58,985 bases of DNA from NCBI GenBank assembly GCA_018239675.1, contig JAFEGX010000028.1:1-58985 (forward strand), read 5' to 3'. Of this stretch, positions 45,320 through 52,717 are shown piece after piece (within the stretch, counting starts at the first letter, position 1; every line of letters begins with the position of its first letter). A program made the position numbers and the translations under genes. The DNA comes from Verrucomicrobiota bacterium. GTDB lineage: Bacteria; Verrucomicrobiota; Verrucomicrobiia; Opitutales; Opitutaceae. The notes under the pieces are model-generated. The model did no database searches. It saw only the letters and a list, made by a program, of their open reading frames with translations, and was not told where the DNA came from.

Positions 45320-45840
45320 GAGCCCGGCTTCCGCGCCGCGAGCTGCTGCTGCGCCTGGCGCAACGCCTCCTGCGCGTGGGTGAGGTCGCGGAGATAATTG
45401 CCCGCCATCGTGTGCGCCGCGCCGAGTTCGCGGTTCGCGGCGTCGAGCTTCTGCACGAGGTCCTGGATGATGCGATCACGGTCGGCGAGGCCGGCCCGGG
45501 CCGCGGCCAGTTCCGCGCGGACGGCGGCCAGCTGCTCGTTCAGGACGCGGTCGAGCTCGACGATGTAGTTGATCTTGCCCTCAAGGGCGTGCTCGGCCTG
45601 GCCGAGGATCGAGACGGCGTCGGCCTTGTCCGTCTCCTTCTGGAGCACGGTGTCCTGCAGCTCGAGGACGGTGATCTGCGACCGGATCAGCTCCTCGCGA
45701 ATCTCCTGGATCAGCCGCGTCTTGTCGTCGAGCGCGCGCTGGAGCGCGGCCGGGTCGGACGGGGCAGGGCGGGAGGAAGGCGCGGCGGAGCTCATCGCGA
45801 GCCCAAGGAGTGACCGAGACCGCCGGGAGTGTGAAGCCAT
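45316..45840 (-). CDS. Small coiled-coil protein
   Basis: A 174-residue protein (159 if the ATG at 45795 is used). From about residue 30 to the end it is a continuous heptad-rich alpha-helix ('QRALDDKTRLIQEIREEL', 'VRAELAAARAGLADRDRI'). The N-terminal 30 residues are Ser/Pro/Ala-rich and disordered. No catalytic motif is present. Its stop overlaps the start of the GT4 gene, so the two are made together. It might scaffold the glycosyltransferase or act in chain-length control. Coiled coils of this kind are also found fused to glycosyltransferases or methyltransferases in other glycan clusters. The function is not recognised. Confidence 0.7.
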   Translation of the reverse strand: MASHSRRSRSLLGLAMSSAAPSSRPAPSDPAALQRALDDKTRLIQEIREELIRSQITVLELQDTVLQKETDKADAVSILGQAEHALEGKINYIVELDRVLNEQLAAVRAELAAARAGLADRDRIIQDLVQKLDAANRELGAAHTMAGNYLRDLTHAQEALRQAQQQLAARKPGS

Positions 45841-45871
45841 TTTCCCCGGCCGGCGGGGTGCCCGGCGCGGG

Positions 45872-46591
45872 TCAGAGCTTATAACCGGCGTCGGTCGAGT
45901 CCTTCAGGAAGGTCTTGACCGTGTCGAGCGAGATGGCCGCGAGGTCCATGCCGAGCATCTTCGACGCCTTGGCGATGATGTCGTGCGGGACCGTGATGAT
46001 CTGGCAGCCGGCCTCCTGGGCCTGGAAGATGTTGAGGACCTCGCGCGTGCTGGCCCAGAGCAGCTCGGCCTTGGGCTGCGACTCAAGCAGCGGCACGCAG
46101 GCGCGGACGATCGGCATCGGGTCGACGCCGGAATCGGCGATGCGGCCGGCGAACACGGACACGACCGACGGCACGGCGGGGTTAAGCGCCGCGGCGACGC
46201 CCGCGACCTGCTTGAGCGTGAACAGGGCGGTGACATTGAGCTTCACCCCCTCCTGGCCAAGATCCTTGATCAGCGGCAACGACGACTCGCCCTTCGAGTT
46301 GGTGATCGGAATCTTGACGTAGACGTTGGGCCCCCAGGACTTGATCTTGGCGGCCTGGCGGCGCATCTCCGGGAATTCGTCGGAGAATACCTCGAGCGAG
46401 ATCGGCTTGGCGGTGACCGTCTGGAGAATGTCCTTCGCGAACGCCTCATAATCCTTGATCCCCGCCTTCTTCATGAGGCTCGGATTGGTGGTCAGGCCCT
46501 TGATGTAGGGCTTGGCATAGAGGTCCAGAATGCCGGCCTTGTCGGCGCCGTCGGCGAAGATCTGGATCTTGAGGTCGGTGAGGGATTTCAT
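45872..46591 (-). CDS. Transaldolase family protein
   Basis: A 239-residue single-domain aldolase of the small transaldolase/fructose-6-phosphate aldolase family. The conserved start 'IKGLTTNPSLMKKAG' (30-44) and the Schiff-base lysine K93 in 'VYVKIPITN' are present. 'VKLNVTALFTLKQ' and 'SVFAGRIADSGVDP' complete the barrel signatures. Transaldolase exchanges a dihydroxyacetone unit between fructose 6-phosphate and erythrose 4-phosphate, giving sedoheptulose 7-phosphate. That product is the substrate of GmhA, encoded about 2 kb upstream in the same operon. Dedicated precursor supply for the heptose pathway is therefore a good inference. The gene has no overlap with its neighbours. Confidence 0.88.
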   Translation of the reverse strand: MKSLTDLKIQIFADGADKAGILDLYAKPYIKGLTTNPSLMKKAGIKDYEAFAKDILQTVTAKPISLEVFSDEFPEMRRQAAKIKSWGPNVYVKIPITNSKGESSLPLIKDLGQEGVKLNVTALFTLKQVAGVAAALNPAVPSVVSVFAGRIADSGVDPMPIVRACVPLLESQPKAELLWASTREVLNIFQAQEAGCQIITVPHDIIAKASKMLGMDLAAISLDTVKTFLKDSTDAGYKL

Positions 46592-46620
46592 GCGGGAAAA
46601 TGAGATGCCGAATAGAGGTT

Positions 46621-47193
46621 TTAGCGAATGCCCTGCGCAAGAATATTCCGGGCGGCCTCGGGAAAGCTTCGCACCGTGACGTCCGGCGGCGCGCGAAGGG
46701 CCTCGGCGTAGCCGAAATCGATGAAGACGGTGCGCACCCCGGCGCGGCGTCCGCAGTCGATGTCGCGCCAGCGGTCGCCGACCATCCAGGAGCGCGCGAG
46801 GTCCAGGTGCAGGTCCCGGGCGGCGTCGAGCAGCATGCCGGGCTCAGGCTTGCGCCGGCGGTCGTCGGGATCGGGCCGGCCCTGGCCCGGCGCGTAGCAG
46901 ACCTCGACGCGGGCAATTTCCGGCACCAGCGCCTGCAGGCGGGCGTGCATGGCTGTCACCACCGATTCCGCGAGCGTGCCGCGGCCGACATCGGGCTGGT
47001 TGGTCGCGACCACCAGCACGTAACCGGCGGCGTGCAACTGGCGGCACGCCTCGGCGACGCCGTCGAACAGGACGAAATCCTCCACGCGCGTGGGCGCGAA
47101 CGGCCGGCCGTCCCGGATGACCTGCCGGTTGAGCGTGCCGTCGCGGTCAAGGAAGACCGCGGGGCGCAGGGATGGGGGCGGGGCGGGAGGCAC
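46621..47193 (-). CDS. gmhB: HAD-family heptose bisphosphate phosphatase, GmhB-like
   Basis: A 190-residue HAD phosphatase started at the GTG at 47193, 12 bases after the upstream stop. No ATG lies nearby in frame, and the resulting length matches GmhB. 'FLDRDGTLN' (14-22) carries the catalytic aspartates, 'TNQPDVGRG' (64-72) is motif II, 'RKPEPGML' (114-121) is motif III and 'VGDRWRDID' (138-146) is motif IV. GmhB removes the C7 phosphate of D-glycero-D-manno-heptose 1,7-bisphosphate. The zinc-binding cysteines usual before the RKP motif are absent; only C99 remains near the first position. The assignment rests on the HAD fold plus gmhA, hddA and hddC next door. Confidence 0.78.
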   Translation of the reverse strand: MPPAPPPSLRPAVFLDRDGTLNRQVIRDGRPFAPTRVEDFVLFDGVAEACRQLHAAGYVLVVATNQPDVGRGTLAESVVTAMHARLQALVPEIARVEVCYAPGQGRPDPDDRRRKPEPGMLLDAARDLHLDLARSWMVGDRWRDIDCGRRAGVRTVFIDFGYAEALRAPPDVTVRSFPEAARNILAQGIR

Positions 47194-47204
47194 GGCGCGG
47201 GCGG

Positions 47205-48623
47205 CTAGACGAACTTCACCTTGCGCGCGGCGAAGAACACCATGCGCAGCAGCAGCCAGCCGTGGCGCCAGCGCTGGATATTGGTCGTGCCGTAGGTGCG
47301 CTCGCGGTACCGGATGGGAACGTCGGCAATCTTCAGGCTGAGCTTGGCGGCGCCGAAAAGGAGATCGAAGTCGCCGAACGGGTCGAAGTCCCCGAAGTAC
47401 GAGCGGTTGCGGGCGATCTCCTCGTAGTGCGCGCGGGAGAGCACCTTGGTGCCGCAGAGCGTGTCCTTCACCGGCTGGCCGAGGAGCCACGTGAAGATCA
47501 GGCCAAAGGACTTGTTCGCGCAGAGATTGAGGAACTGCATCGCCTTCTCGTCCATGGGATACACCAGGCGGACGCCGTTCGCGAACTCGGCCCGGCCGCT
47601 GGCGATCACATCGTAGAATTTCGGCAGCTCCTCGGGCGGCATCGTGAGGTCTGCGTCGAGGATCATGAGGATGTCGCCGGTGGCGGCGGCGAATCCCGTC
47701 CGCACGGCGTCTCCCTTGCCGCGGCCGGACTGCTGCAGGATCCGGATGCGCCGCTGCGGGAACTCGCGCTCGACGCGCTGGATCTCCTCCCACGTGCGAT
47801 CCCGCGAGTGGCCCTCGACGAAGATCAGCTCGGTGCCGGCGCCGAGCTCGGGAGTGCGCCGGACGGCGGCCTCGATGTTGCCGGCCTCGTTGCGCGCGGG
47901 GATGATGACCGAGACGGTGCGGGGCGGGCGGGCGGCGCGCGCCGGGCGCGCGATCATGAACACGGTGAGGCAGAACCACTGGGCAAGCGGCGCGATCCAG
48001 CGATTGACGAGCGTGGCGAGCACGGGCACGTGCACCGGGATCAGCAGGCGGCCCTCGCGGCGGACGACGTCCCACCCGCCCAGCTGCATCAGGTTGCGCA
48101 CGTCGGAGGACGCGAGCCAGCTGTTCTCCGGCTGGCGGGACTTGAGCCCGAGCCACCGCGCGAGCGTGAGGAACGGGCGCCAGAGCGAATTTTGGAAATT
48201 CACCACCAGGCGGGTGCCCTCGTGCGAGACGCGCTGCAGCTGCTCGAGGAGCTGCTGCACGTCGGCGGCGAGGTTGAGTGTGTCGGACAGGATGATGACG
48301 TCGTACTGCTCGGGAAGTTCGAGCTGTTCGCCGGCCAGCACGTGGAACGTGGCCTCGGGCAGGCGCCGGCGGGCGGCCTCGACCTGCCGGACGGAGAGAT
48401 CGACGCCGGTGCGGCGGCGGGCGTGGAGAAGCGCCAGCAGGTCGCCGGCGCCGCAGCCGATCTCGAGCACGCTCGCCTCGGCGGGGATCAGGAGATTGAA
48501 ATAGTGCGCGAGCAGCGCGCGGTAGCTGCGGGCGGCCCAGCCTGGCGTGGTGGACGCGGAATCGTAAAAGGCGCGGACGCGCTCGAGGTGGCGGGCGGTC
48601 AGCTCGGGGAGGGGGCGCGACAT
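47205..48623 (-). CDS. Methyltransferase-GT2 glycosyltransferase fusion
   Basis: A 472-residue protein from the ATG at 48623. Residues 1-225 form a class I SAM methyltransferase with motif I 'VLEIGCGAGDLL' (52-63) and 'DVIILSDTLNL'. Residues 235-472 form a GT2 domain with 'SVIIPARNEAGNIE' (238-251), 'FVEGHSRDRT' (268-277) and the DxD in 'DADLTMPPEE' (323-332). A 'GTTNIQRWRHGW' near the end is typical of polyprenyl-phosphate hexose transferases. It sits inside the heptose gene group, between gmhA and gmhB. The two activities on one chain suggest methylation and transfer of the same sugar. A short hydrophobic stretch lies between the domains near 200-225. Confidence 0.85.
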   Translation of the reverse strand: MSRPLPELTARHLERVRAFYDSASTTPGWAARSYRALLAHYFNLLIPAEASVLEIGCGAGDLLALLHARRRTGVDLSVRQVEAARRRLPEATFHVLAGEQLELPEQYDVIILSDTLNLAADVQQLLEQLQRVSHEGTRLVVNFQNSLWRPFLTLARWLGLKSRQPENSWLASSDVRNLMQLGGWDVVRREGRLLIPVHVPVLATLVNRWIAPLAQWFCLTVFMIARPARAARPPRTVSVIIPARNEAGNIEAAVRRTPELGAGTELIFVEGHSRDRTWEEIQRVEREFPQRRIRILQQSGRGKGDAVRTGFAAATGDILMILDADLTMPPEELPKFYDVIASGRAEFANGVRLVYPMDEKAMQFLNLCANKSFGLIFTWLLGQPVKDTLCGTKVLSRAHYEEIARNRSYFGDFDPFGDFDLLFGAAKLSLKIADVPIRYRERTYGTTNIQRWRHGWLLLRMVFFAARKVKFV

Positions 48624-48663
48624 GGGCGAGGGGCGTGGGGCGGGCCGGACGCGCCGCCAGGGC

Positions 48664-49272
48664 CTAGGCCTTGCCGGTGGCGACACTCTCCCACTTGGTC
48701 TGGTTGACCTTGAGATCGGGGTGGGAGACCCAGAGATGCCAGATCACGGCCTGGAACGCCTCGCTGTGCGGCGTGACGTTGGCGGGATTGACCGTCGGGA
48801 CGATCACGCAGGCGTCCGCGACCTGCGCGGTGTAGCCGCCGTCCTTGCCGACGATGCCGACGATGCGCGCGCCGACCTGCTTCGCCAGCTGCATCGCGGC
48901 GACGAGATTCGGGGAGACGTTCTTCTCGAGATTGCCGCCGCCCACCGAAAAAACGAGCAGGGCGTCCTTGGCGCTGAGCCGGGAGCCGCGCAGCCATTCC
49001 GCGAACACGCTGGCCCAGCCCTCGTCGTTGGTGCGGGCGGTGAGCTCGGACACGTTGTCGGTCGGCGCGTATACCTCGAGGCCGGCAATCTTCCGGAAAT
49101 CATTTACCGCGTGCGAGGCGTTGGCGGCGCTGCCGCCGACGCCGAGGATGAAGAGGCGTCCGCCCCGCGCCCGGACCGCGACGAGTTCGCGGACGCATTT
49201 TTCGGAGTCGTCGGGATTCAGCCGGGCGACGATCTCGGCGGTTTCCGCGAGGTGCTGGCGGGAATAGGACAT
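48664..49272 (-). CDS. gmhA: Phosphoheptose isomerase (SIS domain)
   Basis: A 202-residue SIS-domain protein; GmhA is usually about 190. 'FILGVGGSAANASHAVNDF' (41-59) is the sugar-phosphate-binding loop. 'ELTARTNDEGWASVFAEW' (76-93) matches the conserved central GmhA segment. It converts sedoheptulose 7-phosphate to D-glycero-D-manno-heptose 7-phosphate, the first committed step of bacterial heptose synthesis. I chose the ATG at 49272 because the longer frame upstream is low-complexity. The leader is pyrimidine-rich on the coding strand. The related chromosome-initiation protein DiaA is a weaker alternative, excluded by the heptose gene neighbours. Confidence 0.88.
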   Translation of the reverse strand: MSYSRQHLAETAEIVARLNPDDSEKCVRELVAVRARGGRLFILGVGGSAANASHAVNDFRKIAGLEVYAPTDNVSELTARTNDEGWASVFAEWLRGSRLSAKDALLVFSVGGGNLEKNVSPNLVAAMQLAKQVGARIVGIVGKDGGYTAQVADACVIVPTVNPANVTPHSEAFQAVIWHLWVSHPDLKVNQTKWESVATGKA

Positions 49273-49378
49273 GGGGGAAGGCAAAGGCGAAACGGGCAAA
49301 GAAGAAAGAGGAAACGGGAGAGGAGAAAGTGGAAGTGGGGAAAGAAGAGAGGAGAAATGGGGTGAGGCGGGCCGGGAC
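49273..49378 (-). repeat. Pyrimidine-rich degenerate repeat leader of gmhA
   Basis: On the coding (minus) strand about 90 of these bases are almost all C and T, with recurring short words such as ATTTCTCC, GTTTCCTC and GTTTCGCC at loose spacing. It ends at the gmhA ATG and shows no Shine-Dalgarno. Similar words precede hddC and hddA. Possible roles are a ribosomal-protein-S1 binding leader or a slipped-strand repeat. Confidence 0.5.
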
Positions 49379-50089
49379 TCAGTGGCGGAGGAGCGAGTCG
49401 AGCTCCTTGAGGCCGGCGGGTGAGCCGATCTCGTAGAAGCGCTCCCGGATCTCGTAGCCGACGAGCTCGCCGCGGCTGACCAGGGCCTGCTGCACCGCGG
49501 CCAGGTCAACCGGTTCCTCGCGCGAGAAGCCGTCAAAGGCCGAGGCGCGGAACAGTCCGAGACCATAGTCGATGTGATGCATCTCCGGCCGGCGCGCCTG
49601 CTTGTCGTAGACCCTGATGACACCTTCCTCGTACCAGACATTGCTCGTGTCGTACCGTCCGCGATTCTCGTACACCGTCATGAGCCCCTGCTTGCCGGAC
49701 TTGAGGAAATGCTCGCCGACCGGCGCATAGTCGATGGGCAGGTAGCTGTCGCCGTAGAGCACGTAGAAGGCGTCGCCGAGCTTGGGCAGCGCCCGGATGA
49801 GCGCTCCGCCGGTGCCGAGGAGACGCGGGCCGTCGAAGGAGTACTCGATCCGCACGCCCCACTTGGAGCCGTCGCCGTACCGCTCGACGATCTGCTCGCC
49901 GAGATGGCCGACGCAGAGCACGAGGTGGGTGAGCCCGGAGCGCTGGAGGAGGCGAAGCTGGTGGGAGAAGAACGGCTCGCCGGCCACCTCGACGAGCAGC
50001 TTGGGGATCTTCTCGGTGACCGGCCGAAGCCGAGTGGCGAGGCCACCGGCGAGCAGCGCGACCGGAAAAGAAGAAACGGGGCTGGGCAT
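49379..50089 (-). CDS. hddC: Nucleotidyltransferase, D-glycero-alpha-D-manno-heptose 1-phosphate guanylyltransferase
   Basis: A 236-residue sugar-nucleotide transferase. The nucleotide-binding start 'ALLAGGLATRLRPVTEKIPK' (11-30) ends in the conserved lysine. 'VLYGDSYLPIDY' carries the metal-binding Asp near 114, and 'EIGSPAGLKELDSLL' closes the domain, as in HddC/RmlA-like enzymes. With an HddA-type kinase next door it should make GDP-D-glycero-alpha-D-manno-heptose from heptose 1-phosphate and GTP. By sequence alone glucose- or mannose-1-phosphate could also be the substrate; the operon decides. The ATG at 50089 follows a pyrimidine-rich leader. Confidence 0.87.
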   Translation of the reverse strand: MPSPVSSFPVALLAGGLATRLRPVTEKIPKLLVEVAGEPFFSHQLRLLQRSGLTHLVLCVGHLGEQIVERYGDGSKWGVRIEYSFDGPRLLGTGGALIRALPKLGDAFYVLYGDSYLPIDYAPVGEHFLKSGKQGLMTVYENRGRYDTSNVWYEEGVIRVYDKQARRPEMHHIDYGLGLFRASAFDGFSREEPVDLAAVQQALVSRGELVGYEIRERFYEIGSPAGLKELDSLLRH

Positions 50090-50133
50090 GGGAACGAAAA
50101 TTGGGGAAAGGAGAAACGAACCAGATCAATCCT
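50090..50133 (-). repeat. Pyrimidine-rich leader of hddC
   Basis: The coding-strand leader holds GTTTCTCC, a TTTCCCC word and ATTTTCG within 30 bases of the ATG. The words and their order resemble the leader of hddA (51635-51679). No Shine-Dalgarno is visible. Confidence 0.45.
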
Positions 50134-50511
50134 TTACTGGCGGCGGGCGCGGCGGAGGATGGTGGTGAGGATGGCGATGAGTTCTCCCGTCTCGGCGAGG
50201 AGCGCAAGGCGCGATACGGACTCGCCAAGTCTGACCCGGTCACAAAGGAGAAGCCAATACTCGGTTTCGGCCGCTTCCTTGACTGCCAATGCCGCCTTGT
50301 GCGCAAAGTCGTCTCGGGACTCGGCGCGGTTGGCCTCCCGGTAGTTGGCCCCGATCGAGGTGCCGCTTCGCAGCAGCTGACGCCCAACCACCCGGGAAAC
50401 CTCATCCGCCCCGAGTCCTTGGGCGTAACCCACGACCTGCACGGCAAGCTTGAGCGTGCGTTCCTCCAATTCGGTGCCGACGCGTCCCGCAGCTCCTCGG
50501 TCAGAGTTCAT
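50134..50511 (-). CDS. Four-helix-bundle protein (S23/IVS-type)
   Basis: A 125-residue protein from the ATG at 50511 (a TTG at 50568 is less likely). 'LLRSGTSIGANYREANRAE' and 'AALAVKEAAETEYWLLLCD' are the two most conserved helices of the four-helix-bundle family first described in 23S rRNA intervening sequences. Family members occur widely as free-standing genes; their biochemical role is not established. The coding sequence and its 139-base upstream gap look less GC-rich than the flanking hddC and hddA genes. That fits recent insertion into the heptose operon. No rRNA-like sequence is present around it. Confidence 0.85.
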   Translation of the reverse strand: MNSDRGAAGRVGTELEERTLKLAVQVVGYAQGLGADEVSRVVGRQLLRSGTSIGANYREANRAESRDDFAHKAALAVKEAAETEYWLLLCDRVRLGESVSRLALLAETGELIAILTTILRRARRQ

Positions 50512-50650
50512 TGATGCTGGGAAAGAACCGACCGCGCGCAGTTCCGTCTCAGCACAACTCTCCAGCAATCTTCATCTGTACCCGCCAGTTTCTGACGTTT
50601 CCCTTTTTTCGGAGAAACTGAACGAGCAACCCTGTTTTTTCATTTCCGCC
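50512..50650. other. AT-richer intergenic stretch between hddA and the four-helix-bundle gene
   Basis: These 139 bases contain several A and T runs, unusual for the window. On the minus strand CAGTTTC and GAAACTG form a 7-bp inverted repeat around an A-rich loop (roughly 50588-50622). An alternative, shorter GTTTC/GAAAC stem lies inside it. It may be a weak terminator for hddA or an insertion scar; no U-tract follows. Confidence 0.4.
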
Positions 50651-51634
50651 CTAGTCCTGCACCAAGACCTTGCTGCCCTCAAAGTCGAAGCGGAAGCGGA
50701 CTTCCTGGAGGCCCTTTTCCCGCATGGCGTGACGCAGGCGGCGCTTGTCGCTCGCGTAAAACATGAGGAAGCCGCCGCCGCCGGCGCCGATCAGCTTGCC
50801 GCCGAGGGCGCCGTTGGCCATGGCGTGGTCGTACCACTCGTTGATCTGGCGGTTGCTCATGCCCGTGCTCCGGCTCTTCTTGCGCTGCCAGTGCACGTCC
50901 ATCAGGCGGGCGAACTCCTCGAGGTTCCCTGACTCGAGGGCGGCGAGCGACTGGAACCCGAGGTCCTTCGTGAAATGCAGGTTGTCGAGCATCGCGGCGT
51001 CGTTCTGCTTGGACCGATCGTTCTGGTCCTTGAGGATGGCTGATGCGCTCCGGCTGTAGCCGGTGAAGAACAGCAGGAGGTTGTCCTCGAGGTTGAACAG
51101 CGTCTCCTCCGAGATCGCGCAGGGCCGGTACTCGACGCGGCCGTCGCGGTGGAAGGTGAAGGCCGTGATCCCGCCGACGGCGGCAATGTACTGGTCCTGC
51201 TTGCCGATCGGCTCGTTCAGCCGGTCCAGCTCGATGTGACAGGCCTGCTCGGCAAGCTCGGCGGCCGAGACCAGGTTCTTCTTGGCGGCATGCAGCACCT
51301 TGAGCAGGGCGGTGGTGAAGCTGCCGGACGAGCCCAGGCCGGTGCCGCCGGGGATGTCGGCCATCGACGTGATCTCGATCGAGCGCCCATCCATGCCGAG
51401 CAGGGCGAAAGCCTCGCGGATGATCGGATGCTCAAGGTCGCGGGCCGTCGGCACGCGCTCCAGCTTGGAATACTTGACGATCAGGTCGGGGACAAACGTC
51501 CGGTGCAGCGTGAGGTAAACGTACTTGTCGATCGCCGCCGCCACCAGGAAGCCGCCGTGCTCGCGGTAATAGGATGGCAGGTCGGTGCCGCCGCCACCGA
51601 GGGAGATGCGTAAAGGGGAACGGGTGATGATCAT
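50651..51634 (-). CDS. hddA: GHMP kinase, D-glycero-alpha-D-manno-heptose 7-phosphate kinase
   Basis: A 327-residue GHMP kinase. The opening 'RSPLRISLGGGGTDLPSYY' (5-23) is the signature of the HddA branch. The phosphate-binding loop is 'PGGTGLGSSGSFTTAL' (95-110), and 'KLIGAGGGGFLMFYA' near 280 is the third GHMP motif. HddA phosphorylates C1 of D-glycero-D-manno-heptose 7-phosphate to the alpha 1,7-bisphosphate, which directs the pathway to GDP-heptose rather than ADP-heptose. The length is normal for the family. The gene opens the heptose part of the operon, 45 bases after the oxidoreductase gene. Fucokinase-like activity is a weaker alternative. Confidence 0.88.
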   Translation of the reverse strand: MIITRSPLRISLGGGGTDLPSYYREHGGFLVAAAIDKYVYLTLHRTFVPDLIVKYSKLERVPTARDLEHPIIREAFALLGMDGRSIEITSMADIPGGTGLGSSGSFTTALLKVLHAAKKNLVSAAELAEQACHIELDRLNEPIGKQDQYIAAVGGITAFTFHRDGRVEYRPCAISEETLFNLEDNLLLFFTGYSRSASAILKDQNDRSKQNDAAMLDNLHFTKDLGFQSLAALESGNLEEFARLMDVHWQRKKSRSTGMSNRQINEWYDHAMANGALGGKLIGAGGGGFLMFYASDKRRLRHAMREKGLQEVRFRFDFEGSKVLVQD

Positions 51635-51679
51635 GGCGGAAAATGGAGAAACCGGGAAATCTGGAAACTGTGAAACGGG
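51635..51679 (-). repeat. Five degenerate 8-base repeats in the hddA leader
   Basis: On the coding strand the whole gap between the oxidoreductase stop and the hddA ATG consists of five consecutive 8-base units of the form RTTTCNNN; the last has one extra T shift. It fills 40 of 45 bases. Units of the same kind appear before hddC and gmhA. The regular period is directly visible; the function is unknown. Confidence 0.55.
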
Positions 51680-52705
51680 CTAGAGTGGGGTGGTGGAGAC
51701 GGGGTAGTGGCTGGCGCGGTAGATGGTCTCGACGATTTCGAGCGTGCGGATGGCCTCGGTCAAACCTGGCGATGGTTCGCGTCCGAGGCGAATGTCCTCG
51801 GCAAAAGCCTCATTCTCGAGCCGCCACGACTCGTCGCCGGCGGGAAATTCGTGCACGGCGGTTTCCGGTGGTCCCATCTGGGGCAGCATCTGATAAAAAA
51901 CCAGGCGCTCAGGCCCGTAGCTGCCGCCAAGGCCGTCAATGGCGATCTTGGCGTCGCGCCCGTAGATCTCGAGGGAGAACAGGTTCTTCCACTCGGTGCA
52001 GCTGACGTGGAGCCACGCGGTCTGGTTCGCGCGGGTGCGCAGCGAAAGGAAGGCGTTGTCGTCGACCGGCATGTCCCAAAAGAGCGTCGAGGCGTGACCC
52101 TCGACGCGGTCGAACTCGCCGAGAAACCAGCCGGCGAGGTCGATGAGGTGCACCCCTTGGTCGATGAGTTCGCCGCCGCCGGACAGCGCGGGGTTGGCCC
52201 GCCACTCCCGGTCGTAGCCCTTGCGCCCGCCATGACCATAGCGTCCGCGCAGGAACATCAGCGGCCCGAGCTTTCCGGCGGCGCAGAGCTCGCGGGCCAG
52301 GCGCAGGGCGGGGTGAAAGCGGTGATTGTAGCCGAACCGGACCTTGGCGCCGGTGCCGGCCGTGGCGGCGCGGATCGACTGGAGCTGGCCGGAATTGAGC
52401 GCTCCGGGCTTTTCGACCAGAGCGTGCTTGCCGGCCCGGACCGCGGCCAGGGTGATTGGAGCGAGCGAAGCGTTGAGGGTCGACACGATCACCGCGTCGA
52501 CCGCGGGGTCGGCGAGTGCGACGCGATAATCGGTGACCGCCTCGCATCCGGGCACCCGGGCGGCCAGATCGCGGGCGCGGGCCAGGTCGAGATCGCAGGC
52601 GTACCGGAGCGACGTGGCGGCGCCGAGGGCGGCGGCCCGCTTGCGGCCGATGAGGCCGCAGCCGACCAGGGCGAAATTGATTTGCTTGGGATTGGAGCCG
52701 CTCAT
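51680..52705 (-). CDS. Gfo/Idh/MocA-family oxidoreductase
   Basis: A 341-residue NAD(P)-dependent oxidoreductase. The Rossmann motif is 'ALVGCGLIGRKR' (12-23). The 'EKPGAL' motif near residue 100 carries the conserved lysine, and 'GGELIDQGVHLIDLAGW' near 176-192 has the catalytic-region His and Asp. The C-terminal half is the family's beta-sheet domain. Members oxidise or reduce sugars, including NDP-sugars such as UDP-GlcNAc acids and 3-keto sugars; the substrate here is not evident. The ATG at 52705 is only 12 bases from the start of the divergent gtrA-like gene, so the longer TTG/GTG extension into that gene is rejected. It is the first gene of the long minus-strand operon. Confidence 0.88.
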   Translation of the reverse strand: MSGSNPKQINFALVGCGLIGRKRAAALGAATSLRYACDLDLARARDLAARVPGCEAVTDYRVALADPAVDAVIVSTLNASLAPITLAAVRAGKHALVEKPGALNSGQLQSIRAATAGTGAKVRFGYNHRFHPALRLARELCAAGKLGPLMFLRGRYGHGGRKGYDREWRANPALSGGGELIDQGVHLIDLAGWFLGEFDRVEGHASTLFWDMPVDDNAFLSLRTRANQTAWLHVSCTEWKNLFSLEIYGRDAKIAIDGLGGSYGPERLVFYQMLPQMGPPETAVHEFPAGDESWRLENEAFAEDIRLGREPSPGLTEAIRTLEIVETIYRASHYPVSTTPL

Positions 52706-52717
52706 TGCGTGCTTCGG

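Noticed and set aside
47194..48156. N-terminal extension of the GmhB-like protein
   Set aside because: It runs opposite in frame to the GT2 domain of the fusion gene and has no family similarity; GmhB length is matched from the GTG at 47193.
50134..50650. rRNA intervening sequence around the four-helix-bundle gene
   Set aside because: No 23S rRNA-like sequence flanks it; it is a free-standing gene.
51707..52717. Long plus-strand extension of the gtrA-like gene
   Set aside because: It is antisense to the MocA-family gene; only the last 147 codons have the GtrA pattern and begin with an ATG.
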